This document shows, piece after piece, positions 41,304 through 49,504 of a stretch of DNA of 64,000 nucleotides (positions are counted from its first letter, which is position 1; each line of letters starts with the position of its first letter). A model generated the notes under the pieces. It saw only the letters and a program-made list of their open reading frames with translations, was not told the origin of the DNA and did not search any database. Where the stretch lies: assembly GCA_003023195.1 (NCBI GenBank), contig PXRX01000034.1:23004-87003 (forward strand). Reading direction: 5' to 3'. The DNA comes from Halobacteriales archaeon QS_8_69_26. Lineage in GTDB: Archaea > Halobacteriota > Halobacteria > Halobacteriales > SW-7-71-33. Position numbers and translations under genes: made by a program.

Positions 41304-41485
41304 ACGATGAGTACCTGATCTACCGGAATAAGGCACTGGGTGGCGATTGCAAGCGTGGGGGTTGCTGGTCGGTGGATGCAGAGATGTCGGGGACGTCTCG
41401 ACGAGTGGGAGGACGCGCCGTGTCTTCAGCAGACCCCCGAACTTCGCTGATCGGGAGTTTCGACGAGGCTGCGAGACGGTCGTGG

Positions 41486-42595
41486 TCAGTTCGCCGCGCA
41501 GTTGTTCGGCCCGAGTTCGAGGTCGGCGGCCTCCTCGGTCAGGGGCTCCTCGCCCCAGTTGATCCGCTTTATCTGCTGGTAGTTGCCGGGGGTCGCCGAG
41601 AGGCCGGCGACGATGCGGTCGACGAAGGCGTCCTCGTCGGCCGTACCGAACAGTTCGTTCTCCTCCTGCAGTGCGCCGAGGCGCCGGGTCAGGGGTCGTT
41701 CGTCCTCGTCGCTGAAGTGGCCCGGGAGAACGACCGTCTCGTCGGGGAGCTCCGAGAGCCGCCGGAGGCTGGCGTGGAGGTCGCGTGCGGCCCCGCGCCA
41801 CTCGTCCTCGTCGGACCCTTCCAGGTCGGGGCGGCCGACGCCCCGGATGAACAGGGTGTCGCCGGCGAGGAGGGCGTCGCCGAAGCGCAGGGAGACGCTC
41901 CCCGGGGTGTGCCCGGGGGTGAACAGCACCGCGAGGTCGCGGTCGCCGACGGGGATCCGGTCGCCGTCCTCGACCGGTTCGTACTCCGTCAGGCTCCCGG
42001 CGTCGTCGGGGTGGAGGTAGTAGGGGATACCGTAGTCGGCGGCCAGTCGCCGGCCGCCGCTGACGTGGTCGGCGTGGGCGTGGGTGTCGACGGCGCCGAC
42101 GAGTTCGACCCCGAGGTCCGCGGCTAGGTCCTCGTAGACGCCGACGAAGATGCTCGGGTCGACGACGACGGCCTCGCCACCGTCGTGCACCAGGTGGGAG
42201 ACACAGCCGGTGCCGGGCCTGACGACCTGGACGACCCCCTCGACGGCGTCGACCTCGAACGGCCGGTGGGCGCGTCCCCACCCGCGCATCCCGTCGGTCA
42301 TCGAGCGCGCGTCGTACCCGCGTTCGCGGAGCCAGTTCGCGGCCCGGGCCGACGTGACCCCGCCCACGCAGACCACGGCTATCTCGCGGTCCGTCGGGAG
42401 TTCGTCGAGGCCCGCCTCGAGGCCCGAGAAGTCGTGGTCCAGCAACTGGTCGTAGATCGGCAGGTTGTGTGCGCCCTCGATCGGCCAGTCCGCGACGTCG
42501 TCCTCGTTGCGGACGTCCAGGACGAACAGGTCGGGGTCGTCGCGCCGGTCGGCCACCTCTCGGGGACTGATCTCGGGGGCTGCCGTCTCGCTCAT
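41486..42595 (-). CDS. Rhodanese-metallo-beta-lactamase fusion (persulfide dioxygenase-like)
   Basis: A 369-residue protein. An N-terminal rhodanese domain (DDPDLFVLDVRNEDDVADWP ... EIAVVCVGGVTSARAANWLR) has Cys in VVCVGG in the active-site loop. The C-terminal metallo-hydrolase has AVDTHAHADHVSGGRRLAAD, VLFTPGHTPGSVSLRFGDAL and LLAGDTLFIRGVGRPDL, as in glyoxalase II and ETHE1-type persulfide dioxygenases. The fusion suggests oxidation of a persulfide passed from the rhodanese. Start ATG 42595. Confidence 0.9.
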   Translation of the reverse strand: MSETAAPEISPREVADRRDDPDLFVLDVRNEDDVADWPIEGAHNLPIYDQLLDHDFSGLEAGLDELPTDREIAVVCVGGVTSARAANWLRERGYDARSMTDGMRGWGRAHRPFEVDAVEGVVQVVRPGTGCVSHLVHDGGEAVVVDPSIFVGVYEDLAADLGVELVGAVDTHAHADHVSGGRRLAADYGIPYYLHPDDAGSLTEYEPVEDGDRIPVGDRDLAVLFTPGHTPGSVSLRFGDALLAGDTLFIRGVGRPDLEGSDEDEWRGAARDLHASLRRLSELPDETVVLPGHFSDEDERPLTRRLGALQEENELFGTADEDAFVDRIVAGLSATPGNYQQIKRINWGEEPLTEEAADLELGPNNCAAN

Positions 42596-42748
42596 GTCCG
42601 AATAGTGGGGAGTGTGGGAAATAAACGGTCCGGTGGTCCGCGCGACCGTGCCGCCGATACCGTGGTCCGTCCTAACGGTTCCCACCCGGGACGGCCGACA
42701 GTAAAAGTATTCAACGCCGCAGTTCGAGAGGCCTGGATAGAGCGGACA

Positions 42749-43489
42749 ATGGTCGCCGGGCCAGGAGAACTCGTAACCGCGGTGAAGGTCGACGTCAAGC
42801 GCCTCCACGAGTCGTGGATGGAACTGATCTTCCCGCGCCAGCGGGGGACCGACGACACGGTGCTGGGCAAGTGGAAGCCCTCGACGACCGGCGGGAAACT
42901 GCGGTACCGGCTCTGGGGGCTCGTCGGGTTACTGATCGTCGCGCTGCTGTACCCGCTCGCGGTGGTCGGGTTCGCCGCCCGGTTCTACGCCGAGCGACTG
43001 GACAGTGCCGCCACCCGACTGGGCATCGTCGGCGTCGTCCTCCTGACCGCGCTGGCGTGGGGGATCCTGACGCTGGGTGCCTACCTCCGCGAGTTCTCCG
43101 ACCAGGGCGTGCTGGCGGTCGCCGCCGCCTCCATCGTGGCGACCATCTCCTCGGCGCTGGCTGTCGTCTTCGCACGGGTGGACGGCCGGCCGGTCACCGT
43201 CCTGCTTGCCTACCCGTTCGCAGTCACCGCCATCACCCTCCCGCCGGTCGTGGCCGCCTTCTACTCACCGACCCTGGCGAGCGTGGTGTTCCCCGGCAGC
43301 GAGTCGCTCGCCGCGTGGGTCCTCGACAACGTCCTGTTCGTCGGCGGCCTCAACGACTACATCCGGTCCAACTTCGAACTCCAGGGCGGGGCCTACGTCC
43401 TCATGTGGTTCGGCTTCTCGCTCCCGGTCGGGTGGCTGCTCGGACTCACGGTCAGCCTCGCCAACGTGATCCGTCCGTCGCCCGAGTGA
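42749..43489 (+). CDS. Polytopic membrane protein, function unknown
   Basis: A 246-residue protein. A cytoplasmic N-terminus (MVAGPGELVTAVKVDVKRLH ESWMELIFPRQRG) is followed by about five transmembrane segments, including LVGLLIVALLYPLAVVGFAA, LGIVGVVLLTALAWGILTLG and YVLMWFGFSLPVGWLLGLTV. No family motif recognised. A TATA-like AAAAGTATTC about 40 bases upstream would drive it. Confidence 0.8.
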   Translation: MVAGPGELVTAVKVDVKRLHESWMELIFPRQRGTDDTVLGKWKPSTTGGKLRYRLWGLVGLLIVALLYPLAVVGFAARFYAERLDSAATRLGIVGVVLLTALAWGILTLGAYLREFSDQGVLAVAAASIVATISSALAVVFARVDGRPVTVLLAYPFAVTAITLPPVVAAFYSPTLASVVFPGSESLAAWVLDNVLFVGGLNDYIRSNFELQGGAYVLMWFGFSLPVGWLLGLTVSLANVIRPSPE

Positions 43490-43575
43490 GCGGTCCGGGT
43501 CGCACGCAACGATTCTCCCGTCCCCGTTCTCCGGATCGGACAGCGTTAGGTGTCCCCCGTCCCAACTCCGGCGTG

Positions 43576-43770
43576 ATGGTGGATCTCGAGTTCAACCTCC
43601 CGGTCACGGCAGCCGGTTTCGTGGTCCTGCTGGCAGTGATCCTGGGTGGGACCTGGACCAGTCCGATGCAAACCAGCACGAAGACGATGGTCACCGGCGG
43701 TCTCGTGGTGTTCGGCGTGGTGACGCTGTTGCTGGGGGTCAAACACGGCGAGTACAGGGCGACGGCCTGA
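43576..43770 (+). CDS. Small membrane protein (DUF7333-like)
   Basis: A 64-residue protein with two transmembrane helices: LPVTAAGFVVLLAVILGGTW and MVTGGLVVFGVVTLLLGVKH. A short TSPMQTSTKT loop joins them and the tail is GEYRATA. It matches a small family widespread in haloarchaea without known function. Start ATG 43576. Confidence 0.75.
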   Translation: MVDLEFNLPVTAAGFVVLLAVILGGTWTSPMQTSTKTMVTGGLVVFGVVTLLLGVKHGEYRATA

Positions 43771-43837
43771 TACCCTCCGGGGATCCGCGCGGTTCCGGGG
43801 GAGGGTGATCCCTACCGGGCGACCCTCCCGGCAGTCG

Positions 43838-44359
43838 TCAGATCGTGTCGGGACGGCTGTGGACCTCCACGTCCACGGACCGCGGTTCGCCCTCCAGGTC
43901 GGCGACCGCGCGGCGGGCGGCCCGTTCGGCCTCGGGTTCGACCAGGGGCATCACCTTCGAGAGTACCCAACCCGTCGGCGCCACGGTATCCAGTGCACCG
44001 CTCCGGACGCTGGACCGGTCGAACTCGGCGTACAGCCGTGCCCGCGTCGCCGTCTCGCAGTCCGCCGGGGCCTCCTCGGGGGCCGGTTCGATCGCCCAGT
44101 GTCCCCGGGCGTCGACGTCCTTGGTCACCGACCACTCGATGCGCTCGGGGGGTTCCACCTCTGTCACGCGGCCCCGAAGGGTGTAGGTCAGCCGCCACCA
44201 CGAGAAGGTGAGGGCGAAGCGACTCCCGACCCCCTCCCCACGGACCCGCGCCTCCTCCAGGTGGTCCGAGTACCGGTCGTACCGCGTGAACTCGAACAGC
44301 GATTCGTAGACCTCCCGCTGTGGGAGGCGCAGGACCAGACTGGCCTCGACGTCGTCCAC
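43838..44359 (-). CDS. SRPBCC (START-like) domain protein
   Basis: A 173-residue helix-grip protein: MDDVEASLVLRLPQREVYES, LFEFTRYDRYSDHLEEARVR and GRVTEVEPPERIEWSVTKDV, with a C-terminal helix EPEAERAARRAVADLEGEPR. Such proteins bind hydrophobic ligands in a cavity (CoQ-binding, cyclase-like). The ligand is unknown. Confidence 0.88.
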   Translation of the reverse strand: MDDVEASLVLRLPQREVYESLFEFTRYDRYSDHLEEARVRGEGVGSRFALTFSWWRLTYTLRGRVTEVEPPERIEWSVTKDVDARGHWAIEPAPEEAPADCETATRARLYAEFDRSSVRSGALDTVAPTGWVLSKVMPLVEPEAERAARRAVADLEGEPRSVDVEVHSRPDTI

Positions 44360-44652
44360 GGATCCCGTGGCGGACCGACGCCACCTAAGCGTTGTCCCAG
44401 GGTCGGCCGATTGCCGCCGGTTCCGCGCCTCGCCGCCGTCCCGGGACGTGTCGATACGCTGAGTTCACGAGAGGTGATCGCGACGACGGCTCCGGGATCC
44501 CTCGGCGGGGTCGCGACGCTCCGAACCCGGCGGTCGGCGGCGGACCGTCCCGCGATCTCCGGGTCGTTCGGGGCTCGATCCACCGTGGCGAGTTACGGAA
44601 CCGGTGGCCACAAAAATTTAATCGTGTGACACCTGATGAACGGAGGAAACTT

Positions 44653-45990
44653 ATGGTGGTGGATTACGACGGCCGTCACATGGTACGGCTCACAGTGCTC
44701 GCCGTGGTGTGCGCGGTCGTCGCATCGGTCGTCGCGGCACCCGTCGCCGCCGCGGTTGACGTGGGGACGGTCGACGGGAACGCCGACGCCGAGGGGGACG
44801 GCGAGGCGGACCTGGTCACGCTGACGATCAAGGTCCGGACCGACAACGGCGAGACGGTCGGCGGCGCGGACGTAACCGTTTCGCACTCGCAGGGGACGAA
44901 CGAGACGCGGACCCGGGCGAACGGGAACACGCTGGTCGACGTTCCGCGGGGTGACGACGTGACAATAGAGGTCGACCACGGCGACTACATCCGGAACTTC
45001 CCGGTGACGGTTTCCTCGGTCGGCGAGAACGAGGAGGTCGTCGTCACGATGTATCCGCGGGCGACCGCACAGGTCAACGTCGAGGACGAGAGCGGGCCGG
45101 TCGAGGACGCGAAGGTCACGCTCACCAAACTCGGCAGGAACCGCGTCGCGGCCGAGGGTCGGACCGACGGAAACGGGTTCTGGCAGAGCGACCAGATAGA
45201 GGCCGGGACCTACCAGGTGGCCGTCGTCAAGACGGGGTACAGCCGGACGGTCACGGAACTGGAGGTGCGTGACCTGGTCTCGACGACGGTGACCGTCGAG
45301 GAGACGACCGTCCAGGTCCGGGTGCGGGTCGTCGACGACCACTTCCAGAGCCCCGAGCCGATAGAGGGGGCGAACGTCGCCATCGAACTCGGCGGCCAGA
45401 CGGTGAAGCAGGCCGTAACCGGGTCCAACGGGAACACGCGGATATCGGTCGGGGTGAACGGTCAGTACAAGATACGCGTCACCAAGGACGGCTACCAGAC
45501 CGTCGAGGACGAGTTCATCCTCGGCGAGGAGGGCAAGGAGTTCACCTACCGGATCAACCGCGAGCGGTCGCTGTCGCTGACGGCGGTCAACAACCGGGTG
45601 CTCGCCGGCGAGTCGGTGCTCGTCCGGGTGAAAAACGCCTACGGCGAACGCGTCGAGGGGGCGACGATCACCCGCAACGGCACCGAGGTCGGGAGCACCG
45701 ACGCCGAGGGAGAACTCCAGGTGTCCATCCCCGACGCCGGAACCTTCGAGATCAGCGCCAGCAAGGACGGGGTGACCTCCGACGGCGTGATCGTCCAGGG
45801 GCAACGGGCGGCGACCGAGACGCCGACCGAAACGCCCACGGCGACGCCGACCGAGACGCCCACGGCGACCACCACGACCCCGGAGAACGACTCCGTCCTC
45901 GGCCTCCCCGGGTTCGGGACCGTGACGGCCGCGCTGGCGGTGCTCCTCGCGCTCGCGGCACTGGCGGTCCGGTCGCGGCACCGGTCCTGA
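44653..45990 (+). CDS. Surface protein with carboxypeptidase-regulatory-like repeats and PGF-CTERM anchor
   Basis: A 445-residue exported protein. The signal peptide is MVRLTVLAVVCAVVASVVAA. Four or more beta-sandwich repeats of the carboxypeptidase-regulatory type follow, for example EVDHGDYIRNFPVTVSSVGE, KVTLTKLGRNRVAAEGRTDG and RVTKDGYQTVEDEFILGEE. A Thr/Pro stalk (TETPTETPTATPTETPTATT) leads to LGLPGFGTVTAALAVLLALA and RSRHRS, a PGF-CTERM-like sorting signal for archaeosortase and lipid anchoring. Start ATG 44653 is preferred over 44680 because GGAGGA lies 7-12 bases before it. Confidence 0.85.
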   Translation: MVVDYDGRHMVRLTVLAVVCAVVASVVAAPVAAAVDVGTVDGNADAEGDGEADLVTLTIKVRTDNGETVGGADVTVSHSQGTNETRTRANGNTLVDVPRGDDVTIEVDHGDYIRNFPVTVSSVGENEEVVVTMYPRATAQVNVEDESGPVEDAKVTLTKLGRNRVAAEGRTDGNGFWQSDQIEAGTYQVAVVKTGYSRTVTELEVRDLVSTTVTVEETTVQVRVRVVDDHFQSPEPIEGANVAIELGGQTVKQAVTGSNGNTRISVGVNGQYKIRVTKDGYQTVEDEFILGEEGKEFTYRINRERSLSLTAVNNRVLAGESVLVRVKNAYGERVEGATITRNGTEVGSTDAEGELQVSIPDAGTFEISASKDGVTSDGVIVQGQRAATETPTETPTATPTETPTATTTTPENDSVLGLPGFGTVTAALAVLLALAALAVRSRHRS

Positions 45991-45991
45991 C

Positions 45992-46280
45992 CGCCGCGTT
46001 CGACCCGACGAGACACCCGGAACGGACGGTCGCCTCGTTCAGCACCGCGCCGTGGCCCTCCATCACCCGGTCCTCGACGGTCGCGACGTGGAACACGGCG
46101 TTGTCCCCGACGTGCGATCCCTCGCCGACCCGGACGGCCCCCGCGCAGGACGACGCCGGGCCAGACCGTCGCGTCGGCCTCGACCCGGATGTCTCCGACC
46201 AGCGTCGCCTCCCTGCTCACCCGGGTGTCCTCGTGGACCGCCGGCCACTCCCCCTCGAAGGAGTAGTCGCGCGGATCCAT
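45992..46280 (-). pseudogene. Gamma carbonic anhydrase-like protein, frameshifted and truncated
   Basis: From ATG 46280: MDPRDYSFEGEWPAVHEDTR, VSREATLVGDIRVEADATVW and PGVVLRG, the start of a left-handed beta-helix (gamma-CA/transacetylase). Near 46145 the frame breaks; the next frame resumes AVRVGEGSHVGDNAVFHVAT, VEDRVMEGHGAVLNEATVRS and GCLVGSNAAVRTGA. The usual RGDxxPV link is lost at the break and the C-terminal half is missing where the PGF-CTERM gene ends. Two lesions make a remnant the likely status. Confidence 0.8.
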
Positions 46281-46430
46281 GCGCGGATCCACGGCCTGTA
46301 GAGTGGTAAGATCGGTTCCGGTCCGTCCCGTCCCGCCCGGCAGTCCACTCCCGGGGGATCGGAGGGTACTGCGCCGGTAACTGGCCCCGACACCCCGGAG
46401 TATTTGGTCGGTGCGGGCGGTCGTTCGGAC

Positions 46431-47189
46431 ATGCGACTGACCGAGGCCGCCTGGACGGACGTCGGCGGGATCCGCGGGGAGACGGACCTGGCCCTCCTCC
46501 CGACCGGCAGCACCGAGCAACACGGTCCCCACGCACCGCTGGGGACCGACGCCATCACCGCCGAGGCCGTCGCGGAGGCCGGCGCCGCGGCGTACGAGGA
46601 CCGCCACGAACACCCGGTCCCGGTCGCACCGCCGGTGACCGTCGGCGTCGCCGCGGAGCACCGCCACTTTCCGGGGACCCTGTGGGTGAGCGAGGACACC
46701 TTCCGGTCGTACGTCCGGGAGACGGTCGCCTCGCTGGCCCACCACGGCTTCGACCGGGTGGTGCTGGTCAACGGCCACGGCGGCAACGCCGCCGCCCTCG
46801 GGAAGGTGGCCGGTCGGATCTCCCGCGAGGACGGGGCCTACGCGGTGCCGTTCACGTGGTTCGAACACGCCGGGGAGCACTCGGCGGAGATGGGCCACGG
46901 CGGTCCCCTGGAGACGGCACTGGTCCGGCACGTCCGCCCGGACCTCGTGCGCGAGGACCGGGTCGAGGAGGCTCGCGAGGGGGCCAGCGACGGCTGGGGG
47001 GAGTGGGTGGGGGGCGTCAACCTCGCCTACGACAGCGCCGAGTTCACCGAGAACGGGGTCGTCGGCGATCCCTCGGCCGGCGACGCCGACCGGGGCGGGG
47101 AGCTACTGGACCTGGCCGCGACGGCGCTGGCCGACCTCCTCGAAGCGGTGGCCGACCGGGACCGCACCCCGCCGGAGTACCGGGGGTGA
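46431..47189 (+). CDS. Creatininase family amidohydrolase
   Basis: A 252-residue metalloenzyme of the creatininase fold: LLPTGSTEQHGPHAPLGTDA (metal Glu/His/Asp), VGVAAEHRHFPGTLWVSEDT, LVNGHGGNAAALGKVAG and GHGGPLETALVRH. Archaeal members include the formamide hydrolase ArfB of riboflavin/F420 biosynthesis; which applies here cannot be decided. ATG 46431 (MRLTEAAWTDVGGI) is preferred over 46404. Confidence 0.9.
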   Translation: MRLTEAAWTDVGGIRGETDLALLPTGSTEQHGPHAPLGTDAITAEAVAEAGAAAYEDRHEHPVPVAPPVTVGVAAEHRHFPGTLWVSEDTFRSYVRETVASLAHHGFDRVVLVNGHGGNAAALGKVAGRISREDGAYAVPFTWFEHAGEHSAEMGHGGPLETALVRHVRPDLVREDRVEEAREGASDGWGEWVGGVNLAYDSAEFTENGVVGDPSAGDADRGGELLDLAATALADLLEAVADRDRTPPEYRG

Positions 47190-47228
47190 TCGCGCCGTCG
47201 GGCTCAGTGGCCACGAGCGAGGGACCGG

Positions 47229-47909
47229 TCACTCCGTCGAGGCCTCGGGGACGGCCTCGCCCTCGACCAGTCTGGCGACCCGTCTCGGGAGGGTCTCCTC
47301 GCCGTTCTCGCCGGCCACCGTGATCATGTCGAACGGGTCCTCCTCCAGCAGTTCGAGTTGGGCACCGGGGCGGATCCCGTGGTCGGCCAGGAACGCCAGT
47401 TCCTCGTCGCCCCGGTGGCGGATCCGCGTGACCTCGATGCGGTCGCCGGGGGCGAGGTCGGTCAGCCGCCGGGCCTCGGTCTCCTCGGGGAGTTCGAGGT
47501 CCGGGTCCGGGATGGGGTCGCCGTGGGGGTCGACGTCGGGGTTGTCCAGTACCTCCGCGAGGCGTCGCTCGAAGCGCTCGCTGATGTGGTGTTCCAGTCG
47601 GTCGGCCTCGTCGTGGACCTCCGACCAGTCGTAGTCGAGGGCCTCGACGAGGAACTGCTCCAGCAACCGGTGGTGGCGGAGGATCTCCAGGGCGACCAGT
47701 TCCCCCTCCTCGGTGAGGGTGGCGCCGCCGTACTCCTCGCGGTCGACGAACCCGCGCTCCTCCAGTTTCGAGAGCATGCTGGAGACGGAGGGCGGGGAGA
47801 CGTCCATCTGCTCGGCGACCGCGGAGGTCGGAACCCGCTCGCCGGTTTCCTCCTCCAGGAGGTAGATGACCTTGATGTAGTCCTCCATCCGGTCGCTGAG
47901 CACCGTCAT
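47229..47909 (-). CDS. DtxR/MntR family metal-dependent repressor
   Basis: A 226-residue repressor: N-terminal winged helix (MTVLSDRMEDYIKVIYLLEE, VAEQMDVSPPSVSSMLSKLE), metal-binding dimerisation domain (RHHRLLEQFLVEALDYDWSE, EADRLEHHISERFERRLAEV) and a C-terminal SH3/FeoA domain (DLAPGDRIEVTRIRHRGDEE). Such proteins sense Fe or Mn. The neighbouring GDT1-type transporter makes manganese plausible. TATA-like CAATATAACC (47934-47943) lies 25-34 bases before ATG 47909. Confidence 0.92.
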   Translation of the reverse strand: MTVLSDRMEDYIKVIYLLEEETGERVPTSAVAEQMDVSPPSVSSMLSKLEERGFVDREEYGGATLTEEGELVALEILRHHRLLEQFLVEALDYDWSEVHDEADRLEHHISERFERRLAEVLDNPDVDPHGDPIPDPDLELPEETEARRLTDLAPGDRIEVTRIRHRGDEELAFLADHGIRPGAQLELLEEDPFDMITVAGENGEETLPRRVARLVEGEAVPEASTE

Positions 47910-47933
47910 CGCCCGCTCATTCCGGCCCCGGAC

Positions 47934-47943
47934 GGTTATATTG
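47934..47943 (-). promoter_or_regulatory. TATA box of the DtxR-type regulator gene
   Basis: Minus strand CAATATAACC at 47943-47934 precedes ATG 47909 by about 25-34 bases, right for a leaderless transcript. Confidence 0.5.
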
Positions 47944-48012
47944 ATCGCACGGTGGCCCCGGGCGAATACTGGCGAACGGGATCCCAGGACGACGGCAACG
48001 GCACCTGAGGAC

Positions 48013-48729
48013 CTAGGCGACGCCGGCCAGCACCGCGAACAGTCGGCCGACGCCCTCGACGGCCGTCTCCCAGACCGAGACCCCGAACAGGAGTCCCGCG
48101 AGGGTGTCAAGCCCGAAGAACAGGAACAGCACCGCCGACCCGACGTGGACCTTGCGCAGGTTCACCCGCTCGGAGAACCGGTCGAAGAAGTAGGCGTTCG
48201 CCAGGCTGACCGGGACGATCGCCAGCATCTCGCCGGCCCAGATGGCCGGCGTGGCGCCGTACTGGGCCGCCAGCCCGATGGTCACTATCTGGGTCTTGTC
48301 GCCGAACTCGCCCGCGGCCATCAGCGCGAAGATGGGCAGGAAGCCCCCGAAGGGGGTCGGCACCGGCCGGTCCAGCAGCGGGATCCGCACGTCCAGGCGT
48401 TCGTCCTCCACCGCGCCGCCGTCGGTCTCGGCCAGGGTCTCGCCCTCCTCGGGGATCGACCGCCACAGCAGGGACGCGAACAGCAGGAACATCCCCGCCG
48501 TCAGGACGTCCAGGGCCGGCCCGGGCAACGCCCCCTGGAGCGCCTTTCCGGCGAGGATTTCGAGTGCGGTCCACCCCGCGAAGGCCGTCGCTGCGGCCCC
48601 GACCACGACCTTCGGGTCGTAGCGTGTCGACAGGCCCGCGATGATGAACTGTCCCTTCTCGCCGGGCAACACCGCTAGCTGGGCGCCGAAGGCTATCGCC
48701 ATCACCTCGAAGAATCCGGCCTCGGTCAC
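48013..48729 (-). CDS. GDT1/UPF0016 (TMEM165-like) cation transporter
   Basis: A 238-residue membrane protein with two inverted halves and about six helices. The second signature is intact (LMAAGEFGDKTQIVTIGLAA, Glu141/Asp144). The first is degenerate: FGAQLAVLPGEKGQFIIAGL has no E-x-G-D-K. The central acidic linker (ETDGGAVEDERLDV) is cytoplasmic. Family members export Mn2+ or Ca2+; the DtxR gene 100 bases downstream in the same direction supports Mn homeostasis. A TTAG-N6-CTAA box lies about 80-95 bases upstream. Confidence 0.85.
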   Translation of the reverse strand: MTEAGFFEVMAIAFGAQLAVLPGEKGQFIIAGLSTRYDPKVVVGAAATAFAGWTALEILAGKALQGALPGPALDVLTAGMFLLFASLLWRSIPEEGETLAETDGGAVEDERLDVRIPLLDRPVPTPFGGFLPIFALMAAGEFGDKTQIVTIGLAAQYGATPAIWAGEMLAIVPVSLANAYFFDRFSERVNLRKVHVGSAVLFLFFGLDTLAGLLFGVSVWETAVEGVGRLFAVLAGVA

Positions 48730-48811
48730 GGGTCGATCCCTCCCGGCCGGACCGGGGGCCGACCCGTGACCGACCCGGCGCCGGGGGCCTGTCCCGCCAT
48801 CTCGGCGGGGA

Positions 48812-48825
48812 TTAGCCGAATCTAA
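48812..48825. promoter_or_regulatory. TTAG-N6-CTAA palindrome, possible DtxR-type operator
   Basis: TTAGCCGAATCTAA at 48812-48825 carries the inverted half-sites TTAG and CTAA used in many DtxR/IdeR boxes, in the AT-rich promoter block of the GDT1 gene, whose neighbour encodes a DtxR protein. Binding is inference. Confidence 0.4.
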
Positions 48826-48990
48826 ATGTTAAGCCTTGCGTGTCGAAACTGCACCGCGAGGCGGGGAGAACACGGGGATCCGGGCGCCCAGGGACGGGAC
48901 CGGGCGGAGGGGCGGCGGATCCGGGCAGTAGACGTGGCGGAGACGGTCCCCGGGAGGCCGACGGTCGTGGGCGCGACGTCGGCGGGGCGG

Positions 48991-49398
48991 TTACTCCTCG
49001 CCCTCGTCCCCGGCGGCCTCCTGGAGGGTGCTCCGGAGTTCGGGGACGGTCGCCGCCAGGCCGCTGACCTCCTCGTGTGCCGTCTCGATGTCGGCGATCA
49101 GTTCCTCCAGTTCGAGTATCTCGGCCTCCAGGTCGTCGGCGTCCTCGAAGGCGCCCGCCCGCTGTCCCATGGTGAACCACTTCTTGGCCTCGGCGAGGTG
49201 CTCGGCGGCATCATCGGCCGACAGCGCCGAGCGGAGGCCGTTGAGGACGCCAAGGGTGTTGCCGGCGTCGGTCTCCCAGACGTCGTCGGCGTCGGGGAGC
49301 GCTTCCCAGGTCGCCGCCAGGGACTCCTCCACGTCGGACCGCATCTCGCTGGCTGCCTCGCCGAACAGTTCGTCGTCGTCGAACGTCGACTGGCTCAT
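48991..49398 (-). CDS. DUF5790 family protein
   Basis: A 135-residue acidic helical protein: MSQSTFDDDELFGEAASEMR, ALPDADDVWETDAGNTLGVL, AEHLAEAKKWFTMGQRAGAF and a coiled coil (LEAEILELEELIADIETAHE). It matches a small haloarchaeal family of unknown function by the DDELFGEAAxEMR and KKWFTMGxRA segments. No signal or membrane segment. Confidence 0.85.
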   Translation of the reverse strand: MSQSTFDDDELFGEAASEMRSDVEESLAATWEALPDADDVWETDAGNTLGVLNGLRSALSADDAAEHLAEAKKWFTMGQRAGAFEDADDLEAEILELEELIADIETAHEEVSGLAATVPELRSTLQEAAGDEGEE

Positions 49399-49504
49399 GC
49401 CCCCGAATTCGTCGGCGTCACTTTTAAACGATCGCCGGGAACCGGAAGTGAAACCGGGCCGTTCCGGGCCGCTGGCCCGACGGATCGCGTCGACCGGGCC
49501 ACCG

